This document shows, in pieces, positions 18,051 through 29,025 of a stretch of 64,000 nucleotides of DNA. The DNA comes from Thalassotalea eurytherma (GTDB lineage: Bacteria > Pseudomonadota > Gammaproteobacteria > Enterobacterales > Alteromonadaceae): positions 1-64,000 of the forward strand of contig NZ_BSSU01000012.1 of assembly GCF_030161415.1 (NCBI RefSeq), given 5' to 3'. The notes beneath the pieces are model-generated. The model made no database searches. It saw only the letters and a list, made by a program, of their open reading frames with translations, and had not been told where the DNA came from. How positions within the stretch are numbered: position 1 is the first letter of the stretch; the number at the start of each line of letters is the position of its first letter. A program made the position numbers and the translations under genes.

Positions 18051-21000
18051 GTGAAAGATTTACTTAAGTTTCTTAAGCAACAAAATCAAACAGAAGAATT
18101 CGATGGTATTCGCATCGGACTAGCTTCACCTGATCAGATTCGTTCATGGTCATTTGGTGAAGTTAAGAAACCAGAGACTATTAACTACCGTACGTTTAAG
18201 CCAGAGCGTGACGGTTTATTCTGTGCACGTATTTTCGGCCCAGTAAAAGACTACGAATGTCTATGTGGTAAATACAAGCGCTTAAAGCACCGTGGTGTAA
18301 TTTGTGAAAAATGTGGTGTTGAAGTAACACTAACTAAAGTACGTCGTGAGCGTATGGGTCACATTGAATTAGCAAGCCCAGTTGCACACATTTGGTTTTT
18401 AAAATCATTGCCATCACGTATTGGTCTTTTATTAGACATGACATTACGCGATATTGAGCGTGTTTTATATTTTGAATCTTATGTTGTTACCGAACCAGGT
18501 ATGACAACGTTAGAAAAAGGTCAAATCCTTACTGAAGAAGAATACTTAGACTCATTAGAAGAACACGGTGACGAGTTCGACGCTAAAATGGGTGCTGAAG
18601 CGGTTCTTGCTTTATTAGAGCAAATCGACCTTGAAGGTGACATTGCGCAAATGCGTGAAGAGTTACCTGAAATTGGTAGTGAAACAAAGCGTAAGAAGAT
18701 CACAAAACGCTTAAAATTAATGGAAGCATTCGCTCAATCTGGCAACAAGCCAGAGTGGATGATCATGTCTGTATTACCAATTCTTCCACCAGATTTACGT
18801 CCATTAGTACCTCTTGATGGTGGTCGTTTTGCGACATCTGACTTAAACGATTTATACCGTCGTGTTATTAACCGTAACAACCGTTTGAAGCGTCTTTTAG
18901 ATTTAGTAGCACCAGATATCATCGTACGTAACGAAAAGCGTATGTTGCAAGAGTCTGTAGATGCGTTATTAGATAATGGTCGTCGTGGTAGAGCTATTAC
19001 TGGCTCAAACAAACGTCCTCTTAAATCATTAGCAGATATGATTAAAGGTAAGCAAGGTCGTTTCCGTCAAAACTTACTTGGTAAGCGTGTAGATTACTCA
19101 GGTCGTTCTGTAATCACAGTAGGTCCTACATTACGTTTACATCAGTGTGGTCTCCCTAAGAAGATGGCACTAGAGTTATTCAAGCCATTTATCTACGGTA
19201 AATTAGAAGCGCGTGGTTTAGCGACGACCATTAAAGCAGCTAAGAAACTAGTAGAACGTGAAGGCGCAGAAGTATGGGATGTATTAGACGAAGTAATTCG
19301 TGAACATCCAGTAATGCTTAACCGTGCACCTACACTACATAGACTTGGTATCCAAGCATTTGAACCTGTACTTATTGAAGGTAAAGCGATTCACCTTCAC
19401 CCATTAGTTTGTGCGGCATATAACGCCGACTTCGATGGTGACCAAATGGCGGTACACGTTCCATTAACAATCGAAGCTCAGTTAGAAGCTCGTGCGTTAA
19501 TGATGTCGACAAACAACGTACTTTCTCCAGCAAACGGTGACCCAATCATCGTTCCATCACAGGATGTTGTATTAGGTCTTTACTACTTAACACGTGAACG
19601 TGTTAATGGTTTAGGTGAAGGCATGGTATTCGCTGACACGAAAGAAGCTGAAAAAGCATACCGTACTGGTGTTGCTGAATTACACGCTCGCGTGAAAATT
19701 CGCATTACCGAGCACGTAAAAAATCAAGAGGGTGAGTTAATCGCTCAAACTTCATTACGTGATACTACAGTTGGTCGTGCAATTTTATGGCAAGTATGTC
19801 CTAAAGGTTTACCGTACGAGTTAATTGATCAGCCTTTAGGTAAAAAGCCTATTTCACGATTAATCAACCATGCATACCGTAACTTAGGTCTTAAAGATAC
19901 CGTTATCTTTGCTGACCACATCATGTACACAGGTTTCCATTACGCGATGATCGCGGGTGCATCTGTTGGTATCGATGACATGGTAATCCCAGATGCTAAG
20001 TACACAATCATTGACGCAGCCGAAGAAGAAGTTACTGAAATTCAGGAACAATTCGACCAAGGTTTAGTGACTGCTGGTGAGAAATACAACAAAGTAATCG
20101 ATATTTGGTCATCTGCTAACGAAAAAGTTTCGAAAGCGATGATGGACAACTTATCGAAAGAGCAAGTTGAAAACCGTGATGGTGAGATGGAAGAGCAAGA
20201 CTCATTCAACTCAATCTTCATGATGGCTGACTCGGGCGCTCGTGGTAGTGCTGCACAGATTCGTCAGCTAGCTGGTATGCGTGGTCTAATGGCTAAACCA
20301 GATGGTTCAATCATCGAAACACCAATTACCGCTAACTTCCGTGAAGGTTTGAACGTATTACAGTACTTCATCTCTACTCACGGTGCGCGTAAAGGTCTTG
20401 CCGATACCGCTCTTAAAACAGCTAACTCTGGTTACTTAACACGTCGTCTAGTTGATGTTGCACAAGATTTAGTGGTTACAGAACATGACTGTGGCACTGA
20501 AGATGGTCTATTAATGACACCACTCATTGAAGGTGGTGATGTTGTTGAACCATTACGCGAACGTGTATTAGGTCGTGTAGTTGCTGAAGATGTATTAATT
20601 CCAGGTACTGAAGAAGTATTACTACCGCGTAATACGTTAATTGATGAAGCACTTTGTGATGTTATTGAAGACAATTCAGTAGACCAAATTAAAGTACGCT
20701 CTATCATTACTTGTGAAACTGACTTTGGTATTTGTGCTCACTGTTACGGTCGTGACCTAGCACGTGGTCATATCATCAACCAAGGTGAAGCAATCGGTGT
20801 TGTAGCTGCTCAATCAATCGGTGAGCCAGGTACACAGCTTACGATGCGTACGTTCCATATCGGTGGTGCAGCATCAAGAGCATCAGCTGAAAACTCAGTA
20901 CAAGTGAAAAACACGGGTACATTGAAGTTACAAAACGCTAAGTTTGTTATTAACTCTGAAGGCCATGCAGTAATTACTTCACGTTCATCTGAACTTACAG

Positions 21001-22268
21001 TAATTGATGAGTTAGGTCGTGAGAAAGAACGTTATAAAGTACCTTACGGTTCTGTATTAGCGAAGAATGACGGTGAAGCAATTGACGCTGGTGAAATCGT
21101 AGCAAACTGGGATCCGCATACGCATCCAATCATCACTGAGGTAGCTGGTAAGATCAAATTTGTTGACCTTATCGACCAAGTTACCATGACTCGTGAAACT
21201 GATGATTTAACTGGTTTATCAAGCATTGTAATTACAGATGCAGCACAACGTAGCTCTGCGGGTAAAGAAATGCGCCCAATGGTTAAGCTAGTTGACGCTA
21301 AAGGTAATGACGTAATGATTGCTGGTACAGAAATTCCAGCACAGTACTTCTTACCTGGTAACGCGATTGTTAACCTAGAAGATGGTGCTGAAGTAAACAT
21401 TGGTGATGCGTTAGCACGTATTCCTCAAGAATCGTCGAAAACACGTGATATTACCGGTGGTCTTCCACGCGTTGCTGATTTATTTGAAGCACGTAAGCCT
21501 AAAGAGCCTGCAATTCTTGCTGAGAAAACAGGTATTATCGGTTTCGGTAAAGAAACTAAAGGTAAGCGTCGTTTATTAATTACACAGCCAAGCGGTGAAG
21601 TATACGAAGAGATGATTCCTAAGTGGCGTCAACTTAACGTGTTCGAAGGTGAGTCAGTGCTTAAAGGTGAAGTTATTGCCGATGGTCCTGAGTCTCCGCA
21701 TGACATTTTACGTTTACGTGGTGTTGCTGCAGTTGCTAATTACATTGTTAACGAAGTACAAGATGTATACCGTTTACAAGGTGTAAAAATTAACGATAAG
21801 CACATCGAAGTAATCGTACGTCAAATGATTCGCAAGTGTGAGATTTTAGACGGTGGTGATTCAGAATTCCTTAAAGGTGAAGTTGCTGAAGTTGCTAACG
21901 TAAATATCGCTAACCGTGAATTAGAAGCGGCAGGTAAGAAGCCAGCTGAATATGAAATGTTAATGATGGGTATTACTAAAGCATCACTAGCAACTGAATC
22001 ATTTATTTCAGCAGCATCATTCCAAGAAACGACACGTGTACTTACAGAAGCAGCAGTAGCTGGTAAGAAAGATAGCTTACGTGGCTTGAAAGAAAACGTA
22101 ATTGTTGGTCGATTAATCCCAGCAGGTACGGGTTACTCTTACCATCAAGAGCGTGCTCGTAAGCGCAATGAAGCATTAGCTCCAGAAGAAGTAACTGTTT
22201 CACAAGATGAAGCAGCGCAAGCACTAACCGATGCATTAAATGCAGACGGTTTAGGCGATGCTGATTAA
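18051..22268 (+). CDS. rpoC: RNA polymerase beta' subunit
   Basis: The 1405-residue subunit that holds the active-site magnesium. Visible features are the N-terminal zinc ribbon ([20 protein letters not shown]), the catalytic loop NADFDGDQM with its three Asp residues, the second zinc site ([19 protein letters not shown]) and the trigger/bridge region [16 protein letters not shown]. The start codon is GTG at 18051. A terminator follows the stop, so the str operon is a separate unit. Confidence 0.98.
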   Translation: MKDLLKFLKQQNQTEEFDGIRIGLASPDQIRSWSFGEVKKPETINYRTFKPERDGLFCARIFGPVKDYECLCGKYKRLKHRGVICEKCGVEVTLTKVRRERMGHIELASPVAHIWFLKSLPSRIGLLLDMTLRDIERVLYFESYVVTEPGMTTLEKGQILTEEEYLDSLEEHGDEFDAKMGAEAVLALLEQIDLEGDIAQMREELPEIGSETKRKKITKRLKLMEAFAQSGNKPEWMIMSVLPILPPDLRPLVPLDGGRFATSDLNDLYRRVINRNNRLKRLLDLVAPDIIVRNEKRMLQESVDALLDNGRRGRAITGSNKRPLKSLADMIKGKQGRFRQNLLGKRVDYSGRSVITVGPTLRLHQCGLPKKMALELFKPFIYGKLEARGLATTIKAAKKLVEREGAEVWDVLDEVIREHPVMLNRAPTLHRLGIQAFEPVLIEGKAIHLHPLVCAAYNADFDGDQMAVHVPLTIEAQLEARALMMSTNNVLSPANGDPIIVPSQDVVLGLYYLTRERVNGLGEGMVFADTKEAEKAYRTGVAELHARVKIRITEHVKNQEGELIAQTSLRDTTVGRAILWQVCPKGLPYELIDQPLGKKPISRLINHAYRNLGLKDTVIFADHIMYTGFHYAMIAGASVGIDDMVIPDAKYTIIDAAEEEVTEIQEQFDQGLVTAGEKYNKVIDIWSSANEKVSKAMMDNLSKEQVENRDGEMEEQDSFNSIFMMADSGARGSAAQIRQLAGMRGLMAKPDGSIIETPITANFREGLNVLQYFISTHGARKGLADTALKTANSGYLTRRLVDVAQDLVVTEHDCGTEDGLLMTPLIEGGDVVEPLRERVLGRVVAEDVLIPGTEEVLLPRNTLIDEALCDVIEDNSVDQIKVRSIITCETDFGICAHCYGRDLARGHIINQGEAIGVVAAQSIGEPGTQLTMRTFHIGGAASRASAENSVQVKNTGTLKLQNAKFVINSEGHAVITSRSSELTVIDELGREKERYKVPYGSVLAKNDGEAIDAGEIVANWDPHTHPIITEVAGKIKFVDLIDQVTMTRETDDLTGLSSIVITDAAQRSSAGKEMRPMVKLVDAKGNDVMIAGTEIPAQYFLPGNAIVNLEDGAEVNIGDALARIPQESSKTRDITGGLPRVADLFEARKPKEPAILAEKTGIIGFGKETKGKRRLLITQPSGEVYEEMIPKWRQLNVFEGESVLKGEVIADGPESPHDILRLRGVAAVANYIVNEVQDVYRLQGVKINDKHIEVIVRQMIRKCEILDGGDSEFLKGEVAEVANVNIANRELEAAGKKPAEYEMLMMGITKASLATESFISAASFQETTRVLTEAAVAGKKDSLRGLKENVIVGRLIPAGTGYSYHQERARKRNEALAPEEVTVSQDEAAQALTDALNADGLGDAD

Positions 22269-22284
22269 GTGTTAACTTATTGAC

Positions 22285-22323
22285 AAAAATCCCTGCTAAC
22301 GAAAGTTGGTGGGGATTTTTTTT
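22285..22323 (+). terminator. rpoC terminator
   Basis: A hairpin (aaaaatccctgctaac, loop gaaa, then gttggtggggattttt) with a few mismatches is followed by a long T tract. It ends the rplJL-rpoBC unit. Confidence 0.88.
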
Positions 22324-22404
22324 ATCTAAGGGCTAATGATTCGATCGAATCAAACGGAAAGAGATCGGAAACGATCCTTTTCAACGCTTTATCTGCGTTT
22401 TAAC

Positions 22405-22448
22405 TTGACAGTTTAAAGCTTGACCATTAGAATTCCGCGACCTTGTAT
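22405..22448 (+). promoter_or_regulatory. two overlapping promoters of the str operon
   Basis: Promoter 1 is TTGACA (22405-22410), 17 bases, TAGAAT (22428-22433). Promoter 2 is TTGACC (22420-22425), 17 bases, TTGTAT (22443-22448). They overlap and are offset by 15 bases. rpsL starts 115-130 bases further on. The first has the better match to consensus. Confidence 0.7.
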
Positions 22449-22550
22449 TCTACGCTTGTTAGCATTGATTATAAGGTTTGATTTTACACACGTTTATTAG
22501 CGGGAATAAAAAGCACTTAAGTGCTTTATTAATCCCATGTTTTAATTTAA

Positions 22551-22937
<387 letters not shown>

Positions 22938-22995
22938 CGGTTTCCGTGAAGTAAGGCCAAATTAATTAATTTTAACAATTTTGGGTAACCCCTGA

Positions 22996-23487
<492 letters not shown>

Positions 23488-23498
23488 TATAATAGTGA

Positions 23499-23532
23499 AG
23501 CGTAGCTGCCTTTGGCGGCTACGCTTTTCTTT
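23499..23532 (+). terminator. hairpin terminator or attenuator between rpsG and fusA
   Basis: An 11-bp stem (agcgtagctgc / gcggctacgct, one G-U pair) with a 5-base loop is followed by ttttcttttg. It is a complete intrinsic-terminator shape inside the str operon, so read-through into fusA is probably reduced. Confidence 0.75.
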
Positions 23533-23630
23533 TGTAATGAAACCGTAATAGTTTAACTTGAGAATATCTCTTTTGTTGAGTGTTTTGACGTTAGGTTATT
23601 TAACCTCATAGATAGTAAAAGGAAAAATTA

Positions 23631-25748
23631 GTGGCTCGTACAACACCTATTGAGCGTTACCGTAACATTGGTATTTGTGCTCATGTAGATGCAGGTAAAA
23701 CGACAACAACAGAGCGTGTTTTATTTTATACCGGTCTTTCTCACAAAATTGGTGAAGTACATGATGGTGCTGCCACGATGGACTGGATGGAGCAAGAGCA
23801 AGAGCGCGGTATTACAATTACGTCTGCAGCTACAACTTGTTTTTGGAAGGGTATGAATGCCCAGTTTGACGACCACCGTATTAATATTATCGACACACCT
23901 GGCCACGTAGACTTTACCATTGAAGTAGAGCGTTCATTACGTGTGTTAGATGGGGCTGTACTGGTACTTTGTGCCTCAAGTGGTGTACAACCGCAGACAG
24001 AGACCGTTTGGCGACAAATGGAGAAGTATGAGGTTCCACGTCTTGTTTTTGTTAATAAGATGGACAGAACAGGTGCAAGCTTTTTAAATGTTGTTGATCA
24101 ACTTAAAGAGCGATTAGGCGCAAACGCGGTACCTATTCATCTAGCCATAGGCGCTGAAGAAGAATTTACCGGTGTTATCGATCTGATTAAAATGAAAGCG
24201 ATCAACTGGAATGAAGGCGATCAAGGGATGACCTTTGAATACCAAGATATTCCAGCAGATATGCAAGACGAAGCAGAAGAGTGGCGTGATAATTTATTAT
24301 CAGAAGCTGCAGAAGCTAACGACGAATTAATGGAAAAGTACCTTGAAGAAGGTGACTTAACTGAAGAAGAAGTCAAAGCTGGTCTTCGTGCTCGCACTTT
24401 AGCAAATGAAATAATTTTATGTACTTGTGGTAGTGCTTTTAAAAATAAAGGCGTACAAGCAGTACTTGATAGCGTGGTTGAATATTTACCATCGCCCATA
24501 GATGTCCCTGCAATTACAGGCATCAGCAACGACAAAAAAGAAACAGAAGTTACGCGTGAAGCAGATGATAAAGCACCATTTTCGGCTTTAGCATTTAAAA
24601 TTGCGACTGACCCATTTGTAGGTACGCTAACTTTCTTCCGTGTTTATTCTGGCGTTGTGAAAACCGGAGATATGGTTTTTAACCCGATTAAAGGGAAAAA
24701 AGAGCGCTTAGGTCGTATTGTGCAAATGCACGCAAATGATCGTGAAGAAATTAGTGAAGTACATGCGGGCGATATAGCCGCAGCAATTGGTTTAAAGGAT
24801 GTCACAACTGGTGAAACCTTATGTGACCCACAAAATGTAATTACGTTAGATAAAATGGAATTTCCTGAACCGGTAATCTCAGTAGCAGTAGAGCCTAAGA
24901 CGCAAGTTGATCAAGAAAAGTTGACCAATGCACTGACGAAATTAGCGGCAGAAGATCCTTCATTTAGAGTGATTACCGATGAAGAAACAGGCCAAACGAT
25001 TATTTCAGGTATGGGTGAGCTTCACCTAGACATTATTACTGATCGTATGATGCGTGAATTTAAAGTGGATTGTAATGTTGGTAATCCACAGGTAACTTAC
25101 CGCGAAGCAATAACTCAGCGTGCTGAAGTAGAAGGTAAGTTTGAGCGTCAAATGGGCACTAAGGGGCAATATGGCCATGTTTGTTTGACAATTGAACCTG
25201 CTGGCGAAGGTGAAGGGTTCATTTTCGTCAATGATATTATTGGCAGCGGTGATGTTCCTAAAGAATATTTCCCGGCAATAGAAAAAGGCTTTCAAGAGCA
25301 GATGGATTCAGGCGTACTCGCTTCATATCCAATGCTTGACGTTAAAGTAACGTTAACGGGTGGTTCATTCCACGAATCTGACTCGAATGAAATTGCTTTT
25401 AAAGTTGCTGCTTCAATGGGTTTCAAAAATGGTGTAATGGCGGCAGCTCCGGTATTACTTGAACCAATGATGAAAGTTGAAGTAACAACACCAGAAGAAA
25501 ACATGGGTGATGTTGTAGGTGACTTAAACCGTCGCCGAGGCATGATCGATGGTATGGACGAAGGTCCAGGGAACACGAAGTTAGTGAATGCTATGGTACC
25601 ACTTTCTGAAATGTTTGGTTACGCTACGGAGCTACGTAGTGCAACTCAAGGTCGTGCATCATACTCAATGGAGTTTTCACAATACAGTGAAGCACCGAAA
25701 AATGTTGCAACCACTATTATTGAATCTCGTGGCGGTTCTTACTTTTAA
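23631..25748 (+). CDS. fusA: elongation factor G, str-operon copy
   Basis: EF-G drives translocation and, with RRF, ribosome recycling. The 705-residue protein has [14 protein letters not shown] (P loop), [11 protein letters not shown] (switch I), DTPGHVDFT (switch II), NKMDRTG (guanine site) and domains II-V to the end. The start is GTG at 23631. Codon use is less biased than in its ribosomal neighbours: five Ile residues use ATA, and ATT and TTT are frequent. A second, differently biased EF-G gene lies at 34468-36555. Confidence 0.96.
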   Translation: MARTTPIERYRNIGICAHVDAGKTTTTERVLFYTGLSHKIGEVHDGAATMDWMEQEQERGITITSAATTCFWKGMNAQFDDHRINIIDTPGHVDFTIEVERSLRVLDGAVLVLCASSGVQPQTETVWRQMEKYEVPRLVFVNKMDRTGASFLNVVDQLKERLGANAVPIHLAIGAEEEFTGVIDLIKMKAINWNEGDQGMTFEYQDIPADMQDEAEEWRDNLLSEAAEANDELMEKYLEEGDLTEEEVKAGLRARTLANEIILCTCGSAFKNKGVQAVLDSVVEYLPSPIDVPAITGISNDKKETEVTREADDKAPFSALAFKIATDPFVGTLTFFRVYSGVVKTGDMVFNPIKGKKERLGRIVQMHANDREEISEVHAGDIAAAIGLKDVTTGETLCDPQNVITLDKMEFPEPVISVAVEPKTQVDQEKLTNALTKLAAEDPSFRVITDEETGQTIISGMGELHLDIITDRMMREFKVDCNVGNPQVTYREAITQRAEVEGKFERQMGTKGQYGHVCLTIEPAGEGEGFIFVNDIIGSGDVPKEYFPAIEKGFQEQMDSGVLASYPMLDVKVTLTGGSFHESDSNEIAFKVAASMGFKNGVMAAAPVLLEPMMKVEVTTPEENMGDVVGDLNRRRGMIDGMDEGPGNTKLVNAMVPLSEMFGYATELRSATQGRASYSMEFSQYSEAPKNVATTIIESRGGSYF

Positions 25749-26047
25749 GCACTGTACGGTAGTAATACCGGAACTTATTTAGCGCTTGCGTTAGAAAGTG
25801 CGCTTTTGGGGCATTGTCAGAGCCTATAAAGTGCGCGAGGTTTAAGAATTCGATTATTCATCTAGGTAGCTTCTAGAGGGTAATTTAGCACTGACAAACT
25901 CTTTGTAGAGAGTATAGGTTTAGTAAGTGTGTGAATTTTGACAAGGGCTTAGCCCTTATCTAAAATTAACTGCTAGCCTCTGAGCCTTGAACTCAAGCTA
26001 CAGGGAATCAAAAAATTAATTAATTGTATATCTTAAGGTACAGAAAA
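25749..26047 (+). promoter_or_regulatory. fusA-tuf intergenic region with a tuf promoter
   Basis: A near-consensus promoter lies at TTGACA (25938-25943), 17 bases, TAAAAT (25961-25966), about 80 bases before tuf. The spacer contains a perfect inverted repeat with 7-base arms (aagggct 25943-25949 / agccctt 25951-25957). A small hairpin (cggta / taccg, 25757-25770) follows fusA. No gene was found in this gap. Confidence 0.72.
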
Positions 26048-27232
26048 ATGGCTAAAGAAAAATTTGAACGTTCGAAACCGCACGTAAACGTTGGTACAAT
26101 CGGCCACGTTGACCACGGTAAAACAACTTTAACAGCTGCTATCTCTGCAGTATTAACAAAGACTTTCGGTGGTGAAACTCGTGATTTCGCACAAATCGAT
26201 AACGCTCCAGAAGAGCGTGAGCGTGGTATTACAATTAATACTTCTCACATCGAGTACGATACAGAAACACGTCACTACGCACACGTAGATTGTCCAGGTC
26301 ACGCCGATTATGTTAAAAACATGATTACAGGTGCTGCACAAATGGACGGCGCAATCTTAGTAGTTGCTGCTACAGATGGTCCAATGCCACAAACACGTGA
26401 GCACATCTTATTATCACGTCAGGTTGGTGTACCTTACATCATCGTATTCATGAACAAATGTGACATGGTAGATGACGAAGAGTTATTAGAATTAGTAGAG
26501 ATGGAAGTTCGTGAACTTCTTTCAGAATACGACTTCCCAGGTGATGATTTACCAATCATTGCTGGTTCAGCATTAGGCGCACTTAACGGTGAAGCACAAT
26601 GGGAAGAGAAGATTTTAGAACTTGCTAACGAATTAGATACATACATTCCAGAGCCAGAGCGTGCAATCGACGGTGACTTCATTTTACCAATCGAAGACGT
26701 ATTCTCAATCCAAGGTCGTGGTACTGTAGTAACTGGTCGTGTAGAGCGCGGTATCATCACAGTAGGTGACGATGTAGAAATCGTAGGTATCAAAGAGACT
26801 ACAACGACTACATGTACTGGTGTAGAGATGTTCCGTAAGCTTCTTGACGAAGGTCGTGCAGGTGAGAACTGTGGTGTTTTATTACGTGGTACTAAGCGTG
26901 ATGAAGTACAACGTGGCCAAGTATTATGTAAGCCAGGTTCAATCAACCCACATACTAAGTTCGAATCAGAAGTATACGTACTAACTAAAGATGAAGGTGG
27001 TCGTCATACACCATTCTTCAAAGGTTACCGTCCACAGTTCTACTTCCGTACAACTGACATCACAGGTGCTGTAGAGTTACCTGAAGGTGTAGAAATGGTA
27101 ATGCCAGGCGACAACCTTAAGTTTGTTGTTGAGCTTATCAACCCAATCGCGATGGACGAAGGTTTACGTTTCGCAATCCGTGAAGGTGGCCGTACAGTAG
27201 GTGCTGGTGTTGTATCTAAAGTAATCGACTAA
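26048..27232 (+). CDS. tuf: elongation factor Tu, copy 2 (str operon)
   Basis: The same 394-residue EF-Tu as at 8007-9191, with the same GTP-binding motifs. It starts at ATG 26048; an upstream in-frame start at 26024 would add eight unrelated residues and is not supported by the other copy. It corresponds to E. coli tufA at the end of the str operon. The near-perfect DNA identity extends past the stop through the terminator, which suggests continuing gene conversion. Confidence 0.97.
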   Translation: MAKEKFERSKPHVNVGTIGHVDHGKTTLTAAISAVLTKTFGGETRDFAQIDNAPEERERGITINTSHIEYDTETRHYAHVDCPGHADYVKNMITGAAQMDGAILVVAATDGPMPQTREHILLSRQVGVPYIIVFMNKCDMVDDEELLELVEMEVRELLSEYDFPGDDLPIIAGSALGALNGEAQWEEKILELANELDTYIPEPERAIDGDFILPIEDVFSIQGRGTVVTGRVERGIITVGDDVEIVGIKETTTTTCTGVEMFRKLLDEGRAGENCGVLLRGTKRDEVQRGQVLCKPGSINPHTKFESEVYVLTKDEGGRHTPFFKGYRPQFYFRTTDITGAVELPEGVEMVMPGDNLKFVVELINPIAMDEGLRFAIREGGRTVGAGVVSKVID

Positions 27233-27310
27233 CAAATAATTGCTCCTGCATTATTTGAATTTCCACCATCCATGGTGGTCATATCGAGCTTTAGTTCACA
27301 TGAGAACTTA

Positions 27311-27340
27311 AAAAAGAGCGCTTAGGCGCTCTTTTTGTTT
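27311..27340 (+). terminator. terminator of tuf copy 2
   Basis: An 11-bp stem (aaaaagagcgc / gcgctcttttt) with a ttag loop and a T tract. It differs from the copy-1 terminator only in the loop (ttag for ttcg). Confidence 0.9.
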
Positions 27341-27447
27341 ATAGGGCACCGAGCGGACTTGTCCGTGATGACCGAGTACGTAATAAGTTAGTCCCAATGG
27401 ACTAACTTTAGTAAGCGAGGACGAATCGCTCTGCGATGAAGTTGAGA
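27341..27447. other. hairpin-rich spacer between two tuf 3' ends
   Basis: No gene. Two inverted repeats are visible: cggac-tt-gtccg near 27353-27364 and gttagtcc (27386-27393) / ggactaac (27398-27405). The block separates the real end of tuf copy 2 from its partial duplicate. Its origin is unknown. Confidence 0.5.
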
Positions 27448-27560
27448 GCCGTACAGTAGGTGCTGGTGTTGTATCTAAAGTAATCGACTAACAAATAATT
27501 GCTCCTGCATTATTTGAATTTCCACCATCCATGGTGGTCATATCGAGCTTTAGTTCACAT
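27448..27560 (+). pseudogene. partial third copy of the tuf 3' end
   Basis: These 113 bases repeat, without a difference that I can see, 27189-27301 and 9148-9260. They comprise the last 44 coding bases of tuf ([14 protein letters not shown] and the stop) plus 69 bases of 3' untranslated sequence. There is no start codon or upstream tuf sequence, so it cannot make EF-Tu. The copy ends exactly where a different terminator begins. Confidence 0.9.
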
Positions 27561-27604
27561 CTAAACCTAAAAAAGGATGCTTCGGCATCCTTTTTTAGGT
27601 TTAG
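27561..27604. terminator. long bidirectional terminator
   Basis: A perfect 20-bp inverted repeat around a ttcg loop (ctaaacctaaaaaaggatgc and its complement). It has A and T tracts on either side of the GC-rich core, so it can work in both directions: for transcripts from tuf on the plus strand and from creA on the minus strand. Confidence 0.88.
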
Positions 27605-27656
27605 AGTTTATAAAAACAATTACCTTAAAAATCGTAATTTCCTAACCCAACCCTTT

Positions 27657-27687
27657 GTCATTCCCGCAGTGTTTTGGGCGGGAATCT
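27657..27687. repeat. GTCATT...AATC hairpin repeat
   Basis: gtcattcccgc and gcgggaatct form an 8-bp stem (attcccgc 27660-27667 / gcgggaat 27678-27685). Its outline (GTCATT, GC-rich stem, AATCT) is the same as repeat B at 283-534, so both probably belong to one dispersed family. Confidence 0.65.
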
Positions 27688-27741
27688 CAAAAGCGATAAA
27701 CTAGGCTAAGACTGAATGAAATCCTAAGCTCGCTTCGCTCC

Positions 27742-28215
27742 TTAGGAAGACGGTAGTTGGTTTGGCTCTATATAAGCACTAGTACCCCATAAAGGTACGG
27801 TAGATAAACTGTGCTTAAAGCTACCTTGTGTTTCTTTAGTTGTGTATGAAACGTAAAGCAAGGTTTGGTTTTTAGGATCGTAAATTCTTCTAACTTTCAT
27901 CGTCTTGAAAAAGATACTTTTTGACTGTTTAAAAACCACTTCCCCCGCATCACCTTTATCAATCGATGCGATCATTTCTTGGGTTATATTACCTGTTTGC
28001 CGACAAGATATTGAACTATCACTAGGATCTGAAAAACTTAAGTCTGCCTCGATCGATGCCACATGACAGGTCACGCCAGGTATTTTGTCGTCGCGTAATG
28101 AGGCAACCTTGATATCTTTAGTTGTGAAAAAGCCTAACGATACATCGCCAACTTCGTTATCTGAGCAACCAGCCAAAGAAAGTGCTAAAAACCCAGTCAA
28201 TATTGCTTTTTTCAT
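27742..28215 (-). CDS. creA: CreA-family lipoprotein
   Basis: A 157-residue secreted protein. The start at 28215 gives a lipoprotein signal (KKAILTGFLALSLAGC, lipid-bearing Cys at residue 17). The rest follows E. coli CreA: VTCHVASIEADL, SSISCRQTG, GEVVFKQSKSIFFKTMKVRRIYD and SFKHSLSTVPL, including the paired Cys. E. coli CreA is not a lipoprotein, so the lipobox is a difference. Its function is unknown. The stop codon lies inside a small inverted repeat (cctaag 27723-27728 / cttagg 27741-27746). It is divergent from the Fur-box gene. Confidence 0.85.
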   Translation of the reverse strand: MKKAILTGFLALSLAGCSDNEVGDVSLGFFTTKDIKVASLRDDKIPGVTCHVASIEADLSFSDPSDSSISCRQTGNITQEMIASIDKGDAGEVVFKQSKSIFFKTMKVRRIYDPKNQTLLYVSYTTKETQGSFKHSLSTVPLWGTSAYIEPNQLPSS

Positions 28216-28313
28216 TTTTCTGTCTCTTAAACACATATAAATGTCAGGCTATTATATATTGCTTGTACTATCGTCGAAATACCCAAAGGCTTACCAAAAA
28301 AAAGGTTGTTATC

Positions 28314-28338
28314 ACAAATGATAATGATTATCATTTGT
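28314..28338. promoter_or_regulatory. Fur box
   Basis: A perfect inverted repeat with 12-base arms around one central base. It contains the 7-1-7 Fur motif exactly (tgataat-g-attatca, 28319-28333). It lies between creA and the small gene at 28367, so it could control either or both. Binding of the iron-loaded repressor Fur is inferred from the motif. Confidence 0.88.
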
Positions 28339-28366
28339 TTTGTGTTTGATTTCTTAAGGACCCCCT

Positions 28367-28801
28367 ATGAATGCGACGCAATGGCAATCCCTGTTAACGT
28401 TAGGCAATGACTGCTTCCACGATAACCAGTGGCAACAAGCAGAATATTTCTATGCAGAGGCTTACGATATATTGGCGTATAGCTATAGGAATAACCCTTT
28501 ATGTGAACAAACCATGATGGCATGGATTTGTACTTGCCATAACTTATCGTCTCTTTATGAGCAGGTAGATAATAGTAGCTTAGCACTGAGGTTTTTGACG
28601 GTACCTCATAACTATCTTAAAGAGGTGGCAAACAATAGTAAGCTACCTAATGACATTAAGCTTATCGCGATTAAAGGTTTATCAATAACATTGCCGCCTA
28701 TTCTTATATTCGTAAAGCAATACCCATTGTGCGACGATTGTTTGTCATCCTTTTCGCAAATGGAAAGTTTAATAGACCACAGTTGTAAAACAGTGCACTG
28801 A
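28367..28801 (+). CDS. small TPR-like protein under a Fur box
   Basis: A 144-residue soluble protein with no signal peptide. Its helical, Trp/Tyr-rich start (WQSLLTLGNDCFHDNQWQQAEYFYAEAYDIL) reads like tetratricopeptide helices. It may belong to the DUF2753 group of small TPR-like proteins, but I am not certain. A C-x-x-C pair (CDDC) lies near residue 125. A perfect Fur box sits 30 bases upstream, and a TonB-dependent receptor follows, so an iron-linked role is likely but unproven. Confidence 0.65.
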   Translation: MNATQWQSLLTLGNDCFHDNQWQQAEYFYAEAYDILAYSYRNNPLCEQTMMAWICTCHNLSSLYEQVDNSSLALRFLTVPHNYLKEVANNSKLPNDIKLIAIKGLSITLPPILIFVKQYPLCDDCLSSFSQMESLIDHSCKTVH

Positions 28802-28951
28802 CCCTTTCTTCTGCTCACACATTGAAGGTTTTCACATCTCTCGCCTTCTTTGTGCTGGGTAGATTCCCATCTTTATCTAACACTATAGTCCTCGGTGTAA
28901 ATACTAGATTTAAAGCACAATCTTGATTCTAATCAATAAATAAAATGGAAA

Positions 28952-28966
28952 TGATATTGATTCTCA
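28952..28966. promoter_or_regulatory. probable Fur box upstream of the TonB-dependent receptor
   Basis: tgatatt-g-attctca matches the 7-1-7 Fur motif at 12 of 14 arm positions. It lies 60 bases before the receptor start at 29026. Confidence 0.65.
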
Positions 28967-29025
28967 TTAAGAGTTCTGTTCTAATATCGCCAATTTCAAA
29001 AAAACGTAGTTTTCGAGTATACATA

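Noticed and set aside
28945..29025. An upstream start for the TonB-dependent receptor
   Set aside because: It would place coding sequence across the Fur box and bury the signal peptide.
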